NCBI GenBank assembly: GCA_000310025.1 | Contig: FN649728.1 | Location: 1-64,000 of the forward strand | Length of the DNA: 64,000 nucleotides | Reading direction: 5' to 3' | DNA from: Ectocarpus siliculosus | Taxonomy: Eukaryota > Sar > Phaeophyceae > Ectocarpales > Ectocarpaceae | Shown: piece after piece, positions 27,600 through 43,500 of the stretch | How the letters are laid out: each line of letters opens with the position of its first letter | Position numbering within the stretch: position 1 is the stretch's first letter | Position numbers and translations under genes: made by a program | Notes under the pieces: model-generated | What the model saw: the letters and a program-made list of their open reading frames with translations, nothing else | Database searches by the model: none | What the model was told of the DNA's origin: nothing

Positions 27600-30500
27600 C
27601 TGAGTGCAAAACAACAAAGGAGAAAACAACAAAACAACAACAAAGGAGCAAAACAGCAGGAACACCACGAGGGAAGCAAACCACGCGAAGCGCGTTAAGG
27701 ACAGATCTAGACCATCCAGCTACAAACATACCAAAACTAATACATGTAGTGCACCGGACCACAACGAAGAGCAACATTGGAAACGCCGAACAGGCACATG
27801 GACCTAAATCTAGACACTTGAGTTTTCCGGTATCTATCGTCATCGCCAAGTCCAAAGGGGCCAGACATGTACAATGTACGGGGTGAAAGGGGACGAAGTA
27901 CCCCATGTCGGCAAGGCACGGCGCCCCCTGCGTAGGTTTTAAGCTTCGAGATGCCGGCTTGTCTGACGCTGTCTGTGTTGGCGTATTTCAGTCATGACTC
28001 CCACGGAAGCCGGTGGTTTCCTGGCTCATGTAAATACGCGTCGTCTCATCAAAACACCCCGAGGGTGAGGGGTAACAACAATCAATTGATCGGACCGTCT
28101 CTCCGTGTGCTCTGACGGGGTTGTGACAGAGGGGGGGGACGGTTGCCGGGCTCCCTTCTCGTCGCCAAGCAACACAATGAATCGCTACAACCTCGCATAT
28201 GCATACCCAAAGTAATCTACGCAAACGATAGGTTTTGGAAAGATCATGTGACTGACATGCATTCTGTCCCTTCCTAACCGTCCAAAGGCTTAGAGGAACC
28301 GGGGTGAAAAATATTCTCATCGGGGGGGGGAAATGATACATGCGGCGTCACACCTTTGGATTTGATCAAGGATATGTGGAAACCGTGGAACCCCCCCACC
28401 CCGGGCCAAGAATGACACGCAAGATACGACTACATACACACATTGCACGGCTCACTTGCAGCAGTCTACCGTAGAGGATTAAGTGTCCATCGTATAACCA
28501 ATATACTCTTCATTGTACAGGCTTTGTTGACGCATTGCAACACCCATATAATACTCTGTATTGAAAAGGCTTTAGTTACAACAATACTAATAATATATCC
28601 TACTTCAATTATACCATACAATGACCCGGCGTGCTCCGTCCCGGCTTTGGAGGGATGCGAGGTCAATGGTCTAACGACTACGGCATGCACGACTATGAGT
28701 ACCTCCCCCCCCCTCCCCCCCCGGCCACCCCCCGCGCGACAAAAATTGACAAGTAATCAATTACATGTACACCAGTGGCGGCTACGGTTTAAGAGAGACT
28801 ACTGCTGTATTACAATTGAAGAGAAACTATACCGATTAAAGAGAGTCAAACTGGCTTGTCACGACCATGAGAAATACATCAATTTCACTGTACGGTTTAA
28901 GAGGAAACCGGTTTTACGATGTAAGAGAGATTTTCTGGCTTGTCACGACCCTCTCGTAAACTCTTAGACCGTACCCGTCACTGTAGGGGTACGATTTGAT
29001 GCACAGTGCATCCACAACGCACTCTCACTCGCGTCGGAATGTCACGTCATGGTTCGTGGTCGCCATGTCGCACATTTTCCCTCCCATCTCCATCGTGGAG
29101 GGATACAGAACAAAGTACACTTGCATAAGTATGTGATCGCCAAGGACGCGGCATGACCCTCGCAGTTTTGGGGGCAGCGACAATCGCAAGCTAGAAGTTC
29201 TGTACTGCTGTCCCGTGATTGGGTACAGCAGTAGTCGAGCACCGGCTCTACATGCACCCATGCACCGCCGTACACATGAAGTATACATGCATACGGCAAC
29301 TACAACAATATTCGGCGCAATTACTTGCCGGCGACTTGGGTGCTGCCCTCACCTCATGATGCCTTTTCTCTACATTTGACAGCTGGTGCGAGCCATAGCT
29401 AGGGAGTACTGCACACGAGAGCACGCAAAGAGAGAGAAACAGGCAGGCAGAGACGGAGACAGAGAGGGCACGGCATTCGCGGGGTGGCGTCGGGCGGTTC
29501 AGTGCAAAACTTACCCGCTTATCCGGGCTGCTGGAAGGCATCACCACTCAAGCGTGTCGACCCCTTTTGAGCATGGGCGGAAGAGAAATACCTATTACCC
29601 TGCCAGACATACACGCCGTTTCCTCTGCTGTGCTCTGCGACGTAATGGTGTGCCGCATACCGAGTCTTCGCCGGCTGCGATTTCAGGGACGTCGGTAGGG
29701 TCTCTGGTTCAACAAGGCCTACATGTACAGGTGATCGGTTGGGTCGTTCGCCATTCGTTCGTTTGCCAGGCAACCTGTACACCAACAACGAATCCACACC
29801 GTACAAGTGTTAATGAAACAGAGGTCGGAAAAGGGAGGACGGTTGGATTACGTGCTACTCGAATAGAGGTCGGCAAAGGGGGGACGGTAGGACTACATGT
29901 AGTTACCTGCTGGGATTTCATTTGCAAAGCAGTCCAGCGCACGACCTACGCTGCTGGTGCTGTTCCAGCAACATGCCAGGTTTCAGCGGACAAACGTCCA
30001 TCCACTCACCAGAGAAAGCTGCAATAACCAAGATCTTGGAGAGCAGAAGCGGGGGCAACATCCGTGTTGTCCCTTTCTTCATGCCTCTGCCGGTAGCCGT
30101 TAATGTGAGCCCCTCCCCTAGTGACAAACGTATCTCTCCGGTGCTGCCTGCGGTGTATGGCTCTTTCGAACCTTTTAAAAATGGTCCGAAAAACGGTACA
30201 CCTTGCTTTGCGGACGAACGGGTTTCATTGTACCTTTTCTGTGTTATTCTCAAGTCTACACGAAACACTATTTCACTGTAACACTTCTTGCTGTGACGTG
30301 TAGCCAGCACGCATTGCCAGTTTCGTTCGCTCCTGCGACGTATTCCGGACCATCCCTCCGTGCAATAGTTAGATGTGCATGTCAAACAAAGTCGCACACA
30401 TTTTCATGGCAACAAGAATAAAGAGGACTGGTTTTCTGTAGCATTCCCAGTCTATATGTTGCAGCAAATTGATTTGAGCGATCGCTACGTTGTTGTTGAT

Positions 30501-31746
30501 TTTGGTCAGGACATAGAAGGGTGGGTGTGCTGTGTCCAAATCAGGTGTATTCTGTCCAATCCGTGCGGCATCCCGTTGCTGAATATAGACCTCTCTATGC
30601 ATGCAAACACCTCGAACGATGCTGCTTCAGTTCAAGTTCACGATTGAGTCGTGTCCACCAATGGTATTTATTTCCAGAGCGTCGTCTCTTCATCGTAAAA
30701 GAAACAAAGCATATCACCAGAACAACGCGTCGCGAAAAACGCAATGGAGACTCAAACGATTATATACTGTAGTTAGGTATTATACATAGGTCGCATGTCC
30801 CACATACAGCAATGTGACGAGCTCACCCGCCGTCCAAGAAACCACTTGCTGGGGAACACAAACATATTTTGTTCTAAACAACGCCCGCCCGTGTTCCACG
30901 TATACAAACTACATCAGCCAACACGTGCCAATGCCTCCAGCCTGCGCCCATGGCGAAATGGAAATACCACGCCTTAGCGCGGGCGGGACGTCTGGCGATT
31001 CAAGATCGGCGAATAACACGTCGCCTGAACGAAACCTACTACAATGTAGAACCCACCTAGGCAACCACCGATGATACCAAACTCAACCACATAAAGCAGT
31101 CTATACACATACCAGGAGGGAGGCACATGCAGCAGTTGGGTGCCTTAACCTCGAGGGCGCATGATCAAGAGAGTGGCTCCAACTGCTGTGCCCAGCCGAG
31201 CTTCATACACACTGGCACTCGGAGGTGCATACGCCGATCCAATGCAAACACGGAAAAAAAACAAACATCGCACACACAAACAGAGATCCCACCGCTTGCA
31301 GAAAAAAACTTCGAGACGCAACAGCAGTAGTAGTCAAGCAATTCAATATACTATTTAGTGCTGTAGTCTAGTCCAGAGCGAACATCACCGCGAGGAAGAG
31401 TCGTATGCTCCAACCCACAACCGGCCTTTCCGTTCAGCGAGGGTAGTTTCACAATTCTATCCGATTTCTCGCCGGAGTCGCAAGTTTGTCTGTCCTGCGC
31501 ATGAGCTACATGGCACAGCCGTGCTGTTTGCTGTTTCCTATTTGCTGGAGCTGCTCACTCCTCGACACCGATGTTCTTCGTGCCATAAATCAGGCCACCC
31601 CGGCCATTCAATCACAGTCCAACCACACAGGCACATGATCGAAGACCATCGAACAGGATACAGCCTGGAGCCGACATGGATAAGATGGATGGCATACTGA
31701 CCGCATGAAACCTTTCTTTCTACTCGTCGCCCGCGTCCAAGAGGTG
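27600..31746. other. Intergenic, no supported gene
   Basis: Short frames only between the PRMT 5' region and the 3' end of the fusion gene. It contains the second 79-bp repeat copy. A 5' exon and promoter of the PRMT gene probably lie in the first part but cannot be pinned down. Confidence 0.5.
28624..28702 (+). repeat. 79-bp dispersed repeat, copy B
   Basis: Same orientation as 18645-18723, with two differences in 79 bases, followed by a C-rich run as in copy A. Confidence 0.9.
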
Positions 31747-34700
31747 TCAGTTATAAACGCTCTTCTTGACGGGCCTTCTCGATCTTTGCCGACTGGAATG
31801 TGAGCCGAAGCCGCACTTGTCCAGATCACCGTCGTAGTCCATGGCAATGCCTGATCGACTGCACAGACGAGAATAAGCCAAACGTCCAAAGTCGGAGGGA
31901 GGGGGGGGGGATAACATTCTTACGATGATGCTGGTATTGTCACAAAGGTGGGCCCTTAACCAAAAACACGGGCAAATAGTCGGGGGACAATGAGCAATGA
32001 GCGGACCCACTGCCGTCTCAGATCCCTGACATGAAAACCAACGTTCAAAACAAGGTCCCTCGGCTATACTGTATCCAAACCGAAGCTACGACCACGCTGT
32101 ACCCTGACAAGGCTACGCTGAGAGTGACTTGAGGATATGAGGCCGTCAAGCGAAAACTTGACCGAGCCAGATTCTCAGGTGGGATCTCGACGCCCTGGTT
32201 CACCATTGATGGGGTACAGTATTCGAACAGTTCGGTATGGACTGCGGGCAAAAACATTAGCCTCCGTTCGCACATGGTTCAGCCAACGGTATATATACCG
32301 CTTGCTGCTAGCATGGTCGGTCGCAGTCATGAATCTTAATCATGCTCTTGGCTTACCTGTTGCATTGTGCGTTGATGCCGATGTTGGAGATGTAGTGGAA
32401 CCATTGAGTAGGGACGTACAGGACTTCTCCAGCCTTAAGCAGCACCTCGGATATTAGCGTCTGTCCAAAGAGGGAGAAGTAAACACCGGGGCGTTCATCG
32501 GGCACATTGTTGAGCAGCCATCCCGAGTTCTGCAACGCTACCGTTGTATCCAGCGCGTCAACACGAACGGGCAACTGAGATCCCTCGTCGCTACACGTGG
32601 GCATACAAATAGTCCACCCAAGCATGTGTTGGTGTGGAAGGGCAATCTTGCTGTAAGCACGTGACGTTTTCAAACCAACCCACTGCTGTGCAAGGCCTCA
32701 TCAACAACCTCATGAGACTACAGTACCGATTCCCACGGGTATCCTCACCGCACCACGGAAAATTTCCGAGTAAAAACCGGGGTACCGTAACACGTGACAC
32801 GACGTTCCTACATGGAAAACCATCGTCTACCAAGCCCTAGCCACCAACAAACCCCGGATGTGTCAGAGTTTTTCCGCTTTTCGAACGTATCGGAGGCTCT
32901 GCAAGAAGCGCCCCCAAACCCTCGCTCGCCTTCGGGAAATCGGGGAACTTGTCCAAGTCCGGGTTACTCCAGTCGACATCGCTGTGCCTGCCCGACGGGT
33001 GCGCTTTCGGAAGGAGATACATGCTTTCACACTGGTTCGGGTGAGCCATGATCCATCGCCTGACCCCCGAAACCATGGCCACCATGTTGCGGCTGCCGTC
33101 GAAATGCGCTTCAGCGATTACCTTTGGCCCGTGCGAAAAGAACAGGGGACACAGGATGCGATGCGATGCATGTGCCATTCTCAGGGACGGTATTTATGAA
33201 AGAGGCTGGTCAAGTGCATCTTCACAGTACATGTACACAAAATCAACGTCGACAGCAGGTGTTAACGACCACCGTCAACCCGAACGAATCAGGTCACTAC
33301 CGCAAGGTGCAGCAAGTACACCCACTCAGACCTCAAAACAGAACAACACCCCACCATGGCGCCAGAAGAATAAACTCAAAACACGGAGCAGCTGGGTGAA
33401 AAGCTAGGATGCATGCAAAACACACCGTGCGGCACGATTGAGCACTGTACCACATCGAGCCCGGTTGCACAAAACAACAAGCCCCGTTAGGTCGTTCGGC
33501 TCGACAAAAAACAGACGAGAGATGTACAGCACAGCCGAACACAAAAGACTACTCGACAACTTGCGAAACTTTCATCTCACCCCAGGCATGCCGAATCTGC
33601 AGTGGATCCCCCTTTGCCCACGCGGGTCTACCAGGAAAATGTTCCCTTTCCCATTCTCCGGCTTCTGGAAAATCTCCATCTCGTTCAGCACAACCTGGAG
33701 GAGGAAGATAAGAAACACCAAGGGCACGGTTCCACCCACAGGGAGGGTTAAGGGTGTGTGAAAACAGTTGCATGTCGTTTGTCGAAGGCGGGGGGCGGGG
33801 GATGCTGGGATGGGGTTGTTGTTACAATAGGGTTGGTTAGTGAACCGGCAGGTTTCTTAACAGTCACATATCCTTGGGTACATGCGTTTCATCGGTGCTC
33901 CCACCGCTTTCGGACACCCTTTCAAAAAACCACTATAGCCAACGCTAGGCGACAACAGAAGAGGGGTACCACTACAGAGGAAAACAAAGAGCAGCAAAAA
34001 CAACGAAACCCCCATGTTAACCCTTTTGAGTCTTCAGGCGTTTTGACTGATCATTGATCGATCATTTGCAAATGCTGGTGTAGTGGCAAGTCGTGGAGTT
34101 GCCGCCCTGCCGCCCTTCGCGCCGGGTATTGGCAAGTCCATAGATAGGTGTGTCTAGATTATTGGCACCCGCGCTAACCGGCTGACGAATGAAAAGACGT
34201 CAGTGACAGCGGGTAAAATCAAGATCTCGGGTGGGGCCAATCAATGCCAAATCATGAATCTCTCATATGTCTATACATGTACGTGTGTGTGCATACATAA
34301 ATACATACATATGTGTTATTTCGTAGCACCACACATACCCATCCTCGCCCGAACGTAGAAAGCCACTGCTGCAAAGAGCAGAGGGCAACAAAAGGGAGGG
34401 GTATTGCAAGCTCTGCGGAAGCCCAGATATCGAGGATATCGTGTGGTGTGCTGCATCTCCCAACAATTTGAAAATCGTTCCCAAGATCCAGCAGTCATCG
34501 TGTCAGCAGCTACAACGCTACAACAACACTAACACTGCTGTAGACGAGCAAAACAAATCAGCAACACATCCACACTCGTAGCGCCACACATCCCCTCGCC
34601 CCGGATCTAGAAACCACGAGGTACAGGGGTGTGCTGGTGGGTGTGCTTGTTGGTTGAAAAACACAGGAGCTCTAGAGAGCTGGCAGGGCACATTTCGGGG

Positions 34701-37467
34701 GGGCACAGAGAACCCGAGAAGTACAGAAGTACAAATACCAGCTATGGGTCTTCACTGATGATTTCACCTCTCTGGACTGATCATTTACAATATGCCGAAA
34801 ATAGACTAGTTGAGGCAGCTAGACGACTGATCATTTAAAAGTCTACACAGCTAACCTGCCCTACTGACCGCAGCGCGACCACCCATCAACCCTTCTACGA
34901 CCCTGTCTGTGGCCACCACCCTGTCGCCGGCTTCCCTCATGGCCTACAGGTGGAGATAGCTGTTGCGTGTGTACAAGTACACTGGTGTCTTTCTCTGCAC
35001 TTGTCTCTTTCCCGCTCGCTCTCGCTCTCATTTTTGTTCGATGTGGCGAAAAGAAATCTGACAGTCCAGCCTAGACCCAAAGGGGTTAAAAGCCCCCAGG
35101 GCGCGCCAAGAAACAGCGGCAAAGGAAACTACACGCCTTAAAACGCCGTCGATGAGTCTCTGACTAATTATTGGGATCATAAAAAACACGATCCACATGG
35201 CCAATGTGGACACGATATCCTTTACGATCTTTCGATAGTTGCCATTTCCCACAAATATGATGCAAGGGCCAGCCAACCTCAACCGCCACTGTTCTTATTC
35301 CCGTGTCCAGTCTGCTGCCGGACACGTAAGTGGGCTACTCTCGTAGCACAGCAGCTGCAACAACAACTTCAACAGTTTTCGTAGAGAAGGGCTGAGTGCA
35401 ACGGTTCACTCACAGCGCCAACCAAAAAGCACCACATTTTCAGCTCTCAGACAACCCAGCGAAACGAGTCCAGCGAAACAATGGATGTTGCTATTTCGGT
35501 TCACGCCAATTGAATAGGCTGCGGCTCTCCACCTTGTTGTTGGCATCCCCGACCCTGAAATACCAGTGCTCTCCGTCCCCCTTCCCGTGCTTCAAGGCTA
35601 GGTCCAGCCACTGGCGGTAGCTCAAGTTTACCGAATCAGTCGGTGGCTTCCAATCAGTCAGGTTGAGTTCCGAGTGCTGGGCATGCTTTGCCTGTTTTGC
35701 CTGTTGCCATGTCAAAGTGTAAGGCAAAGAAATGCAGGAAGGCAGGAAATCACTTAGTTCGGGTTCAAGTTCAATGCTTCTCTCTACATCATGATGCTAC
35801 ATGTACATGGATATTGCATACTCGTGCCGGCAACAACAACAACAACGTAACGCGCACCAGTTTGTGGTTGAAGTACATGAAGTGATTGTCCGTGGAGTGC
35901 TCCGTGGCATACTTCCTTGTGGCCCCGAAAATCTTCTCCATGTAAGCCGGGTCACTCCATCGCCCAGACGCAGCATCCACCGAAGGAATGTTGTACAAGA
36001 TGAATGGCTGCACCGTCACGAAACAGAGACGAAAAGTCATTGGTTGCTAGCACCTAGAGGGTACAACACTATCACTGGTGACTAACACTGGTGAGAATTA
36101 GGAGACGGAATGGAAAAAGGACAGCTGCGAGCTCCCGCACGTTTCCTAGTATTGTGCTGTAGGGAATGTGGAGCGCACCGGAATCAACAAGACAACTCAA
36201 AATCTGGAAGCCGAGCAGAGAGTGGCCCGTAGCACCATCTAAAAAAAAGCAGCAGAGGGCACACGATACAAGCAGGGGATCTCGTCTGGTCGATCTGGTC
36301 CAGGCCAGCTGATAACGTCACCTACCAACCAAAATCTCTTCCAGCATCACAGTATCACCACCATCCTCTTTCGAGGATAGGTGCCACCTGCATATGTTTG
36401 CCTACAACGCAAATAATAGCTCGCCTTTTCCGCGGAGCTGTACCTCTCCGCCTTGGCCAGCTCTCGCTGGTAGTCGAACCTGAGGTTGGAATGAGCAACA
36501 TGCGAACACCCCTTCATCGATACAGCCAAGACACCCATCGAGGGCAAAAAATTCGTACTGTCGATTCGCACATCAGAACATGCCATTACCCGGCAATCGC
36601 GCAGCAAACTTCAGAAATGGCACCAACGTCAATCGCACGCAACGTCAATCGCATGCAAAGTAGAGGACTCCCAACCACCGGTGGGTATTGGTCGACTTAG
36701 CTAGCTGTGGTCGCTGACCGCGATGTCACCAGGTCTTCCTGCTGCTTCCGAACCCAACCACTCTGCTCCTAGAGGCATGCATGACAGCAGTCACCTGCAT
36801 GTAGAGAGATAGTGAAGCGGCGGAACTTGGTCGGCATCGTCCGGGTTCCAGTGGTTGATGACGTCCATGGCAGGGTAGCCCTTGGGGTAGTCGGCCGGTG
36901 GCGTGTCGGGACACTCGAAGGCCTCCATTGGCATACTCTTGAACTTGCTGAGAGTGCAAAAACGACGACGCCGACAGGGGTAGAGGACAGCGAGCTGTGT
37001 TGCCGCGAAGACGAGGCAAAAGCTACCCAGCGACCAACCAATCAAACATCGGTGTACCAGGTCGAAGACCCGGAAACAGCGCACGTGGGGAGCCAGCTTT
37101 GAGAGTACGGGTCGGCATTGGAGACTTTAATAGTAATACCAAGCGCCTACATCGAATGGAGCATTCGTCTTGGCATCCCATCGAGAGCGACCGATCCAAG
37201 CAATTGCCAACAAAAATAGGAGGGCCAAGGGATACATGCACACGTGTGCCAACTTGCAGCAAGTACGGACGAGTGCTATAACAAGAAGCAGCTAAAATAG
37301 AATAGAATAGACCACAACCAAACAAGTCCTGCAATGAAATCGCATCGCAAAAAAGACACACAGGTTCACGGTTGGAGAAATACAGTAGGGCTTGGGACCG
37401 GGTTGGGGACATGCCTGGCGTGGTGAGAAAAACGATGCAACCGAAGCCCAAAGGGCGTTCGCTACTC

Positions 37468-37500
<33 letters not shown>

Positions 37501-40500
37501 GCTGTGTGACTAAAGCAGACTGACCTAGAAGCCATGAAATCCGGAGCGAGAGGGTCCACCACCCTGTCCAGTCCCCGCATGTGCTCCGGCGTCGCGTAAA
37601 AATCCTCGTCACTAATCTGCGGAATCGAAGGTACCTTCAGAGCACACGTGGCATGGCAAGCGTACACGTGGGGCAGGTGTCGGTTGTAGCTCAGACAATT
37701 GGTTGACAGCAGTGAAGGAGCAATTAAACAGGGGGTAGACACACAGAATTCATCTTCCTGACCCCCGAGCCCCTGGTCTGTTCTTCTGGAGCATTTGCGG
37801 TGGCTCACGAGGCAGGGATACGATGTGGGCACCCCCGAGAATTGGGCTGACCAATATTTGTCGTGTCCGATCTCCTGGGGACAATGAGCGGCACGTCAAG
37901 CCATGTTGGGGGGCTAACACAACCGACGCAAGACATGGCAGCGTGTCACCGATGCTTCCACATCATGTCCTACAAGTAAATAAATAAATATATTTTTTAA
38001 CTGATCGATGGACGTTACGTACAAACTCACAGCTTACGAGAGCACAAGTACTTCTTCTCAGAAAAAATAGCGGTTGCTCACGTTGCCCATTTACGTGATG
38101 GGGTACCAATGTCCCGTGGATGCCACACGCACGCTACATAGCAGCAGAACTCGACAAAAAAAACGATCGGATTTTCTATCGATAAGCTATCGCACCTCCC
38201 CCTGTGCACTGCGCTTGTCGCCTGGGGAATACCCCACCGCTAGTTCTTTGGGGATTGATGAGGCAGCAACTCCAGCCTCGTGTAAGCGGGGGTAGAAGGG
38301 CTCGAGAATGCTGCTCGCCGCTTGCTCGACTGACTCGCCGAACACGTGCACGAAAATGCAACAGGACAGGACAGAGAGATAACGACACAGAAAGGAGACG
38401 GAAGGACGAGTCAGACACAAACCATGATGAGCCATCTCTCCGTAATAACGCTGAAACGTAGGAAGGCAAAACGTTTCATATCAGATATATTGTTAAGGAC
38501 GCTGCCGTCGCCGGTGGAACGGATCGCTCCAGATAGCTTGTCCATGCTCCCTGCAGTATTACACGCGCGAATGGCTGTCGCGCAGACTTATCGGGCTGTC
38601 GTATCCAATGGCAACCGCAAATGCCCATGTTGAGGAGGAGGCTCGAAGAGGCGTTGTGGACGGGTCCACTCTCCCTCAAACCTCAATCTGATACGGTGTT
38701 AAGTGTTAGATAAGACCGATACCACCCTTCCAACTCCAACCTAATACTATCGTCAAGAGAAGACCGATCTCGCCGTGCCATGATTCTTGAATCAGATCTT
38801 ACAACTTGCCGTGCACAGCTGCACCTTGACCGAAGGTCAACCGATTGAAGACGTCGCCCAAAAAACTACCACCACCATCTCATCACATCACACCACGCCT
38901 CATCAATCGTGTCCTGACGTGGGTCACGCCCAGGCTGCTGCTGTGGTATGTAACCCTGACAACACAAATCGTCCCTCGTCCGTTGACCCTAGTCCTCTGT
39001 CCCTCAAAAGACGACATACGCATAAAACCGCTCCAAAAGTGGTCTCCATGACCCCCTACATCACATCATCATCGTCAATTGGACCAGCACGGACATAAGA
39101 AGGTACTGAGCGGAGACCGGAACGGTTTTTTATGTGAAGACAACAACAACAACAACAACAACAACATTGCAACATCAACCCTATTGCAACAATTGGACGT
39201 TGTCGAACGACACCGGTCAGGCAATCTGGGAGTCAAATAACAAAAGAGGAAGCACGACTGCCGTCGGCAGTACGACATACCCCCGTAGCCTGGTACTACA
39301 GTACATACCTTCGGGGGATGCATGGTCCTCTTTCGCCTTGGTGTCGGGGGAGAAATTGTACGCCTCCCCACGAGACTTGGCGTACCAGCTCGATATCTGT
39401 CATATCCATAGTATATGACACCACGCCCAAAATAATGGGCAAGGGAGGCAACGCAACACGGGCCACAGTGAGATTGTGCCACGTCACCCAAGGCCAGTGT
39501 AGGGGTGCACGATATATCAACCCAACCCATGTACAACCCTCACACCAGGTGTTGGTTCCACGTGCTTCATTCAAAGAATAAACGTTACCAAGCACGTTTG
39601 ACAGAAGGAAAGAGAGAGAGAGAATACCTTCATGGTGGTGACAGTCGCACACACTCAGCTACTTTCAATGTTTTCAAGTCCAAGGAGGGGGGCAACAACA
39701 AAAATACAAAAATAGAGCATAATCAAAATCCTAGAGCATCACACCCCCAGAGCACCTCATCAACCCCGCTTACATGTAGCCACCCACAACAACCCCAGCG
39801 GATGACACCAACCGAACGACACCAAAAACGGAACGACGCCAAACGAAACGACACCAAACGAAACGACACCAAAAATGAAACGACGCCAAAGACCCGCCGC
39901 ACCTCGAGCGCGTAGTACTCCTCTTCCGGCGTGAGTGGCGCCTTGAACAGCTCCGACATCACGGGAACGATGGCGTTAGGAAGGGTTTCGTAGTCCACCG
40001 CATGCCCTTCAGCCCCCCCGCTTGCCGCGGCGTCATCCACGGATCCCAACGCCGACTCCACCAGCGTCGCCTACACGCAGGGAAGCGACAACGCACAGAC
40101 ACCGATCGCGGTTCTAGGGTGAGAACCTTGAACATTGTCTTGTCATCGATTCCAGCGCAGCCACCCCATACCGTTGCTACAAGTCAAGGCAACCACCAAC
40201 AGCAGCAGCCATTCAAAGCTTGAACGCGGCGCACGTCTTCGCCTGCCGACGCGACGTTCAACACCAAAGGCCGGGGGCCGAGATTTAATCGCAACAGCAT
40301 GGAGGGCCTCAGGAAGAAGCCCTCAGAATGACCCCAGCAATACAAGGTGCGAGAGAGAGAGAGACTAGACTCTGGCGTAGTGGACGCGTCATGAAGTTGC
40401 AAGCGTACAGGTATGCATCTTCTAGAGAGACCGAGGGAAAGAAAACGCAAGGAAGCATCCACTCCAATGCTCGACGCCATCTCAGACTTGGTTCAGACTC

Positions 40501-43500
40501 TCACCAAGTGTGCGGCGCAATAGCGCTCGTCGGGAGCGTTCTTAGCCTCCGAGGTCGACATCCCCAACAGCTTCGCGGTCTCATCGGGGGGCGCACCCAT
40601 GGAGCGCAGGCACGGCGTACTTCGGCTCGGACGTTGGCGCTGAAGAATGAAGACAAGGCAGGCGTGTGCACAGAGAGGGCGGGGTGGCAGTGGCAGGGAA
40701 ACAACAATTTCGGGGTGGACTACACGTAACGAAGCACATGGTACATGGTGTATCCCGATCACGACACAGCAATTACTGCTGTCGTCTGACGTATAAAAAA
40801 ATCTTCACGTCATTTCCTGTATGCCAACTCTCGATATCAACACCCGAACACCCTAACAGCGTGGCGGCTGAAGGTCAAGGGTCACTCACCATTCCAGCCT
40901 TGAAGCCCAGCAACGACATCATCACCGGCACAGGGTCGCGGTACACGAAGACCCATGGTGTGTTGGGGAAGGCCTGCATCATCCCCAACAAAGCGCAACA
41001 AGGTACAGTAGACGAGTACGAAAGCGAATGTCGGTTCGAGGGCCAACGTTGTCATCATGTCCATTTCGCCAATATAGAAACCTTACCATGGCACTGCTGT
41101 CATAGTACCTCGTGCGTACTGTACACATGCCACGGACAGGCGGCGTCGCCAGGTCCCCTTGCTCATGAGGATGCTGGCCTCATCTGAAGGCACGCGTCGG
41201 AACGAACCCATTGCTTACAACGTCCAGCAGGAAAAGGGGGGCCTAACTGCCGACTCCAAGCTACGGCGCAAGTTTCTGTCACCATCGTCTCAAAAACATT
41301 CTCCACGCCATCGGCCACACCAGGATGCAAGTCAGTCACCTGCACATGCACGATACCGCCTGCTACGGACCATAAAGCAAACGCAAGAAAGTAACAAACC
41401 TTCCGGTAGTAGTGGATGAACCGGGTCTGGCTAGACTGGAACTTGAAGAACATGTGCTTGTGGAAGGATGTCTTGCCCATGGCCAGAATAACCGTGCGAA
41501 GCGCTGCCACCTGTCGTCAACACACACCACGACCAAAAAAACAATTGTGATTTGAGACCAATCAACACGCGGAGTTTGTCATACTTTCACATTGGACGGG
41601 GAAAAGCACAACTAGCGCAACAGCATGCTCCACGAACGTCGACGGCGAACACCCCCCCTCGAGGCCCGCCTTTGACTCCTCCGCTCATTCCTTCGTCGCC
41701 AAGACCAATAACCAACCGCTGCCCACGCCAACTAGCCCTACCTAACGCAGCCAATACAAGCACTTATCAGCACCTACATATGGAATTGCTTCCTCAACTG
41801 CCGTATTTCGTTGTGCTCCAAGGGATGGCACGCTCTGACCTGACCACGACCAACGAAAAAAACGCAGTATCCGTACAAAAAAAACCACGGTGCTACATAT
41901 GCCGTCGAGGGGCTGATTTTCGTGATCACCATGATTGTCACTTCTCACCCTCTGTTCCTCCGTGCAGCGCACTTGATCGCAAAGCGACATAACAGCGACT
42001 GGCGGCTTGGACTCCGAGTAGACGATATTGTGGGGGGAGGACCCCATGAGGTTCGCCGTGAGGGTAGAGCCACACCGCGACATGTGGAACACGAACCCCG
42101 TTGGCTCCAGGTAGCCGTCAGGGTTAGCGTCGATCTCCTCCTGTTGTTGATGATGACGATGATTGTCCAGTAGAGTACCAACAAATTCGGGGAGGGCAAA
42201 AGAGAAGAGACGGAAGAGAAGAGAGAGTCAACAGCCCGCACATAGACAGTGCCACCACCCCTGACCTACATATAGATTGATCGGATCGGACGTCAGAGAT
42301 GCAATGCAATGCCCAACCTTAAACATCGTCTCTATCACAACGGGACATTGTTTGAACCCAGTTGATTGAAAGCACATGCGATCGATACTCCGGCACGCTC
42401 GGAACCATGTGCTTTGGCACCACACATTTGTAACCTTTATCACCCGAACGAAATATCTCTCGAGTGTCCTAGCGGCATCTGCGGTCGTAAAAGTAGGAGG
42501 ACTACAGTACGAAAAGAAACCGTGCACTTACTTGCAGCTTGGAGATGCTAGTAGTTGTAGATTGTGCTCCTTGACACCCACCGGACAGCCTCACCAGGTC
42601 CTGCGAGAGTACATGCATTAACAGCACGGTGGCACGGTGAGATAGAGAGGTGCGGAGAATGTATAAATAGCAACCACATCCTGCACCTCCGACAGTTGAT
42701 TCAAAACCCCATTACGATGGAAAGCCGATACAGCACCTCGTACAACACGGGATTCTCTCTATCGTGCACATCAATATTACTATTGTTGGTGGGTGAAAAG
42801 ATGAACCCTTTCGGTGAACGCGGCTTCACTACACCACACCACACCACACCACACCACACCACACCACACCACACCACTGTTGATGTTCGTGGGCAGTGAA
42901 AAATCGAACCAACACCTACAGCACTAGTCTACATTAGCAATGCGCAGGAGTACAGCACGTCCATGCATGTATCAGTAGGAGATGTACACTGCTGCGACGG
43001 CAGCACGGGTAACACGATACCACATTCACTCACCTTGAACATGGGATACTTGTACGGCTGGTGGAAGTATGTATCCCGGTCCAAGCTGCACATGAACACC
43101 TGAAGATACACCACGTGTACAGAGAACACGAAACGCAAAGTTCAGCTCAATTGTTGGGGCGGGGTACACTAATACTTTGCCTTCGATTTTTAATGCGAGT
43201 ACAGCACTCTCTTCCCTCTGTGTACACACGAACTAGCGCTTTCCACCCAGGCCAGGAACGGCAGCGAGAGGAAAACTCACCTTGGAAGAAAAGCTCGCTT
43301 ACGCCGGGATTCGAACCCTTGACCCTGACCACTAGAAGGGGATACCAACTAGATTATAGAAATTGCAAATAGCCAGGCAGAGACAGAAATAGGCGTTTCG
43401 AGCAGCACATCCAGCTTGCTGCTGCATCCTCTGTTGCTCTGTTGAATACATGAACCCTGCGTCTACACAAGTCGACTCGATCGACAAATTCTCCACCAGC

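Noticed and set aside
37023-37832. 269-residue minus-strand frame
   Set aside because: It spans exon 37525-37616 plus introns; only the exon part is coding.
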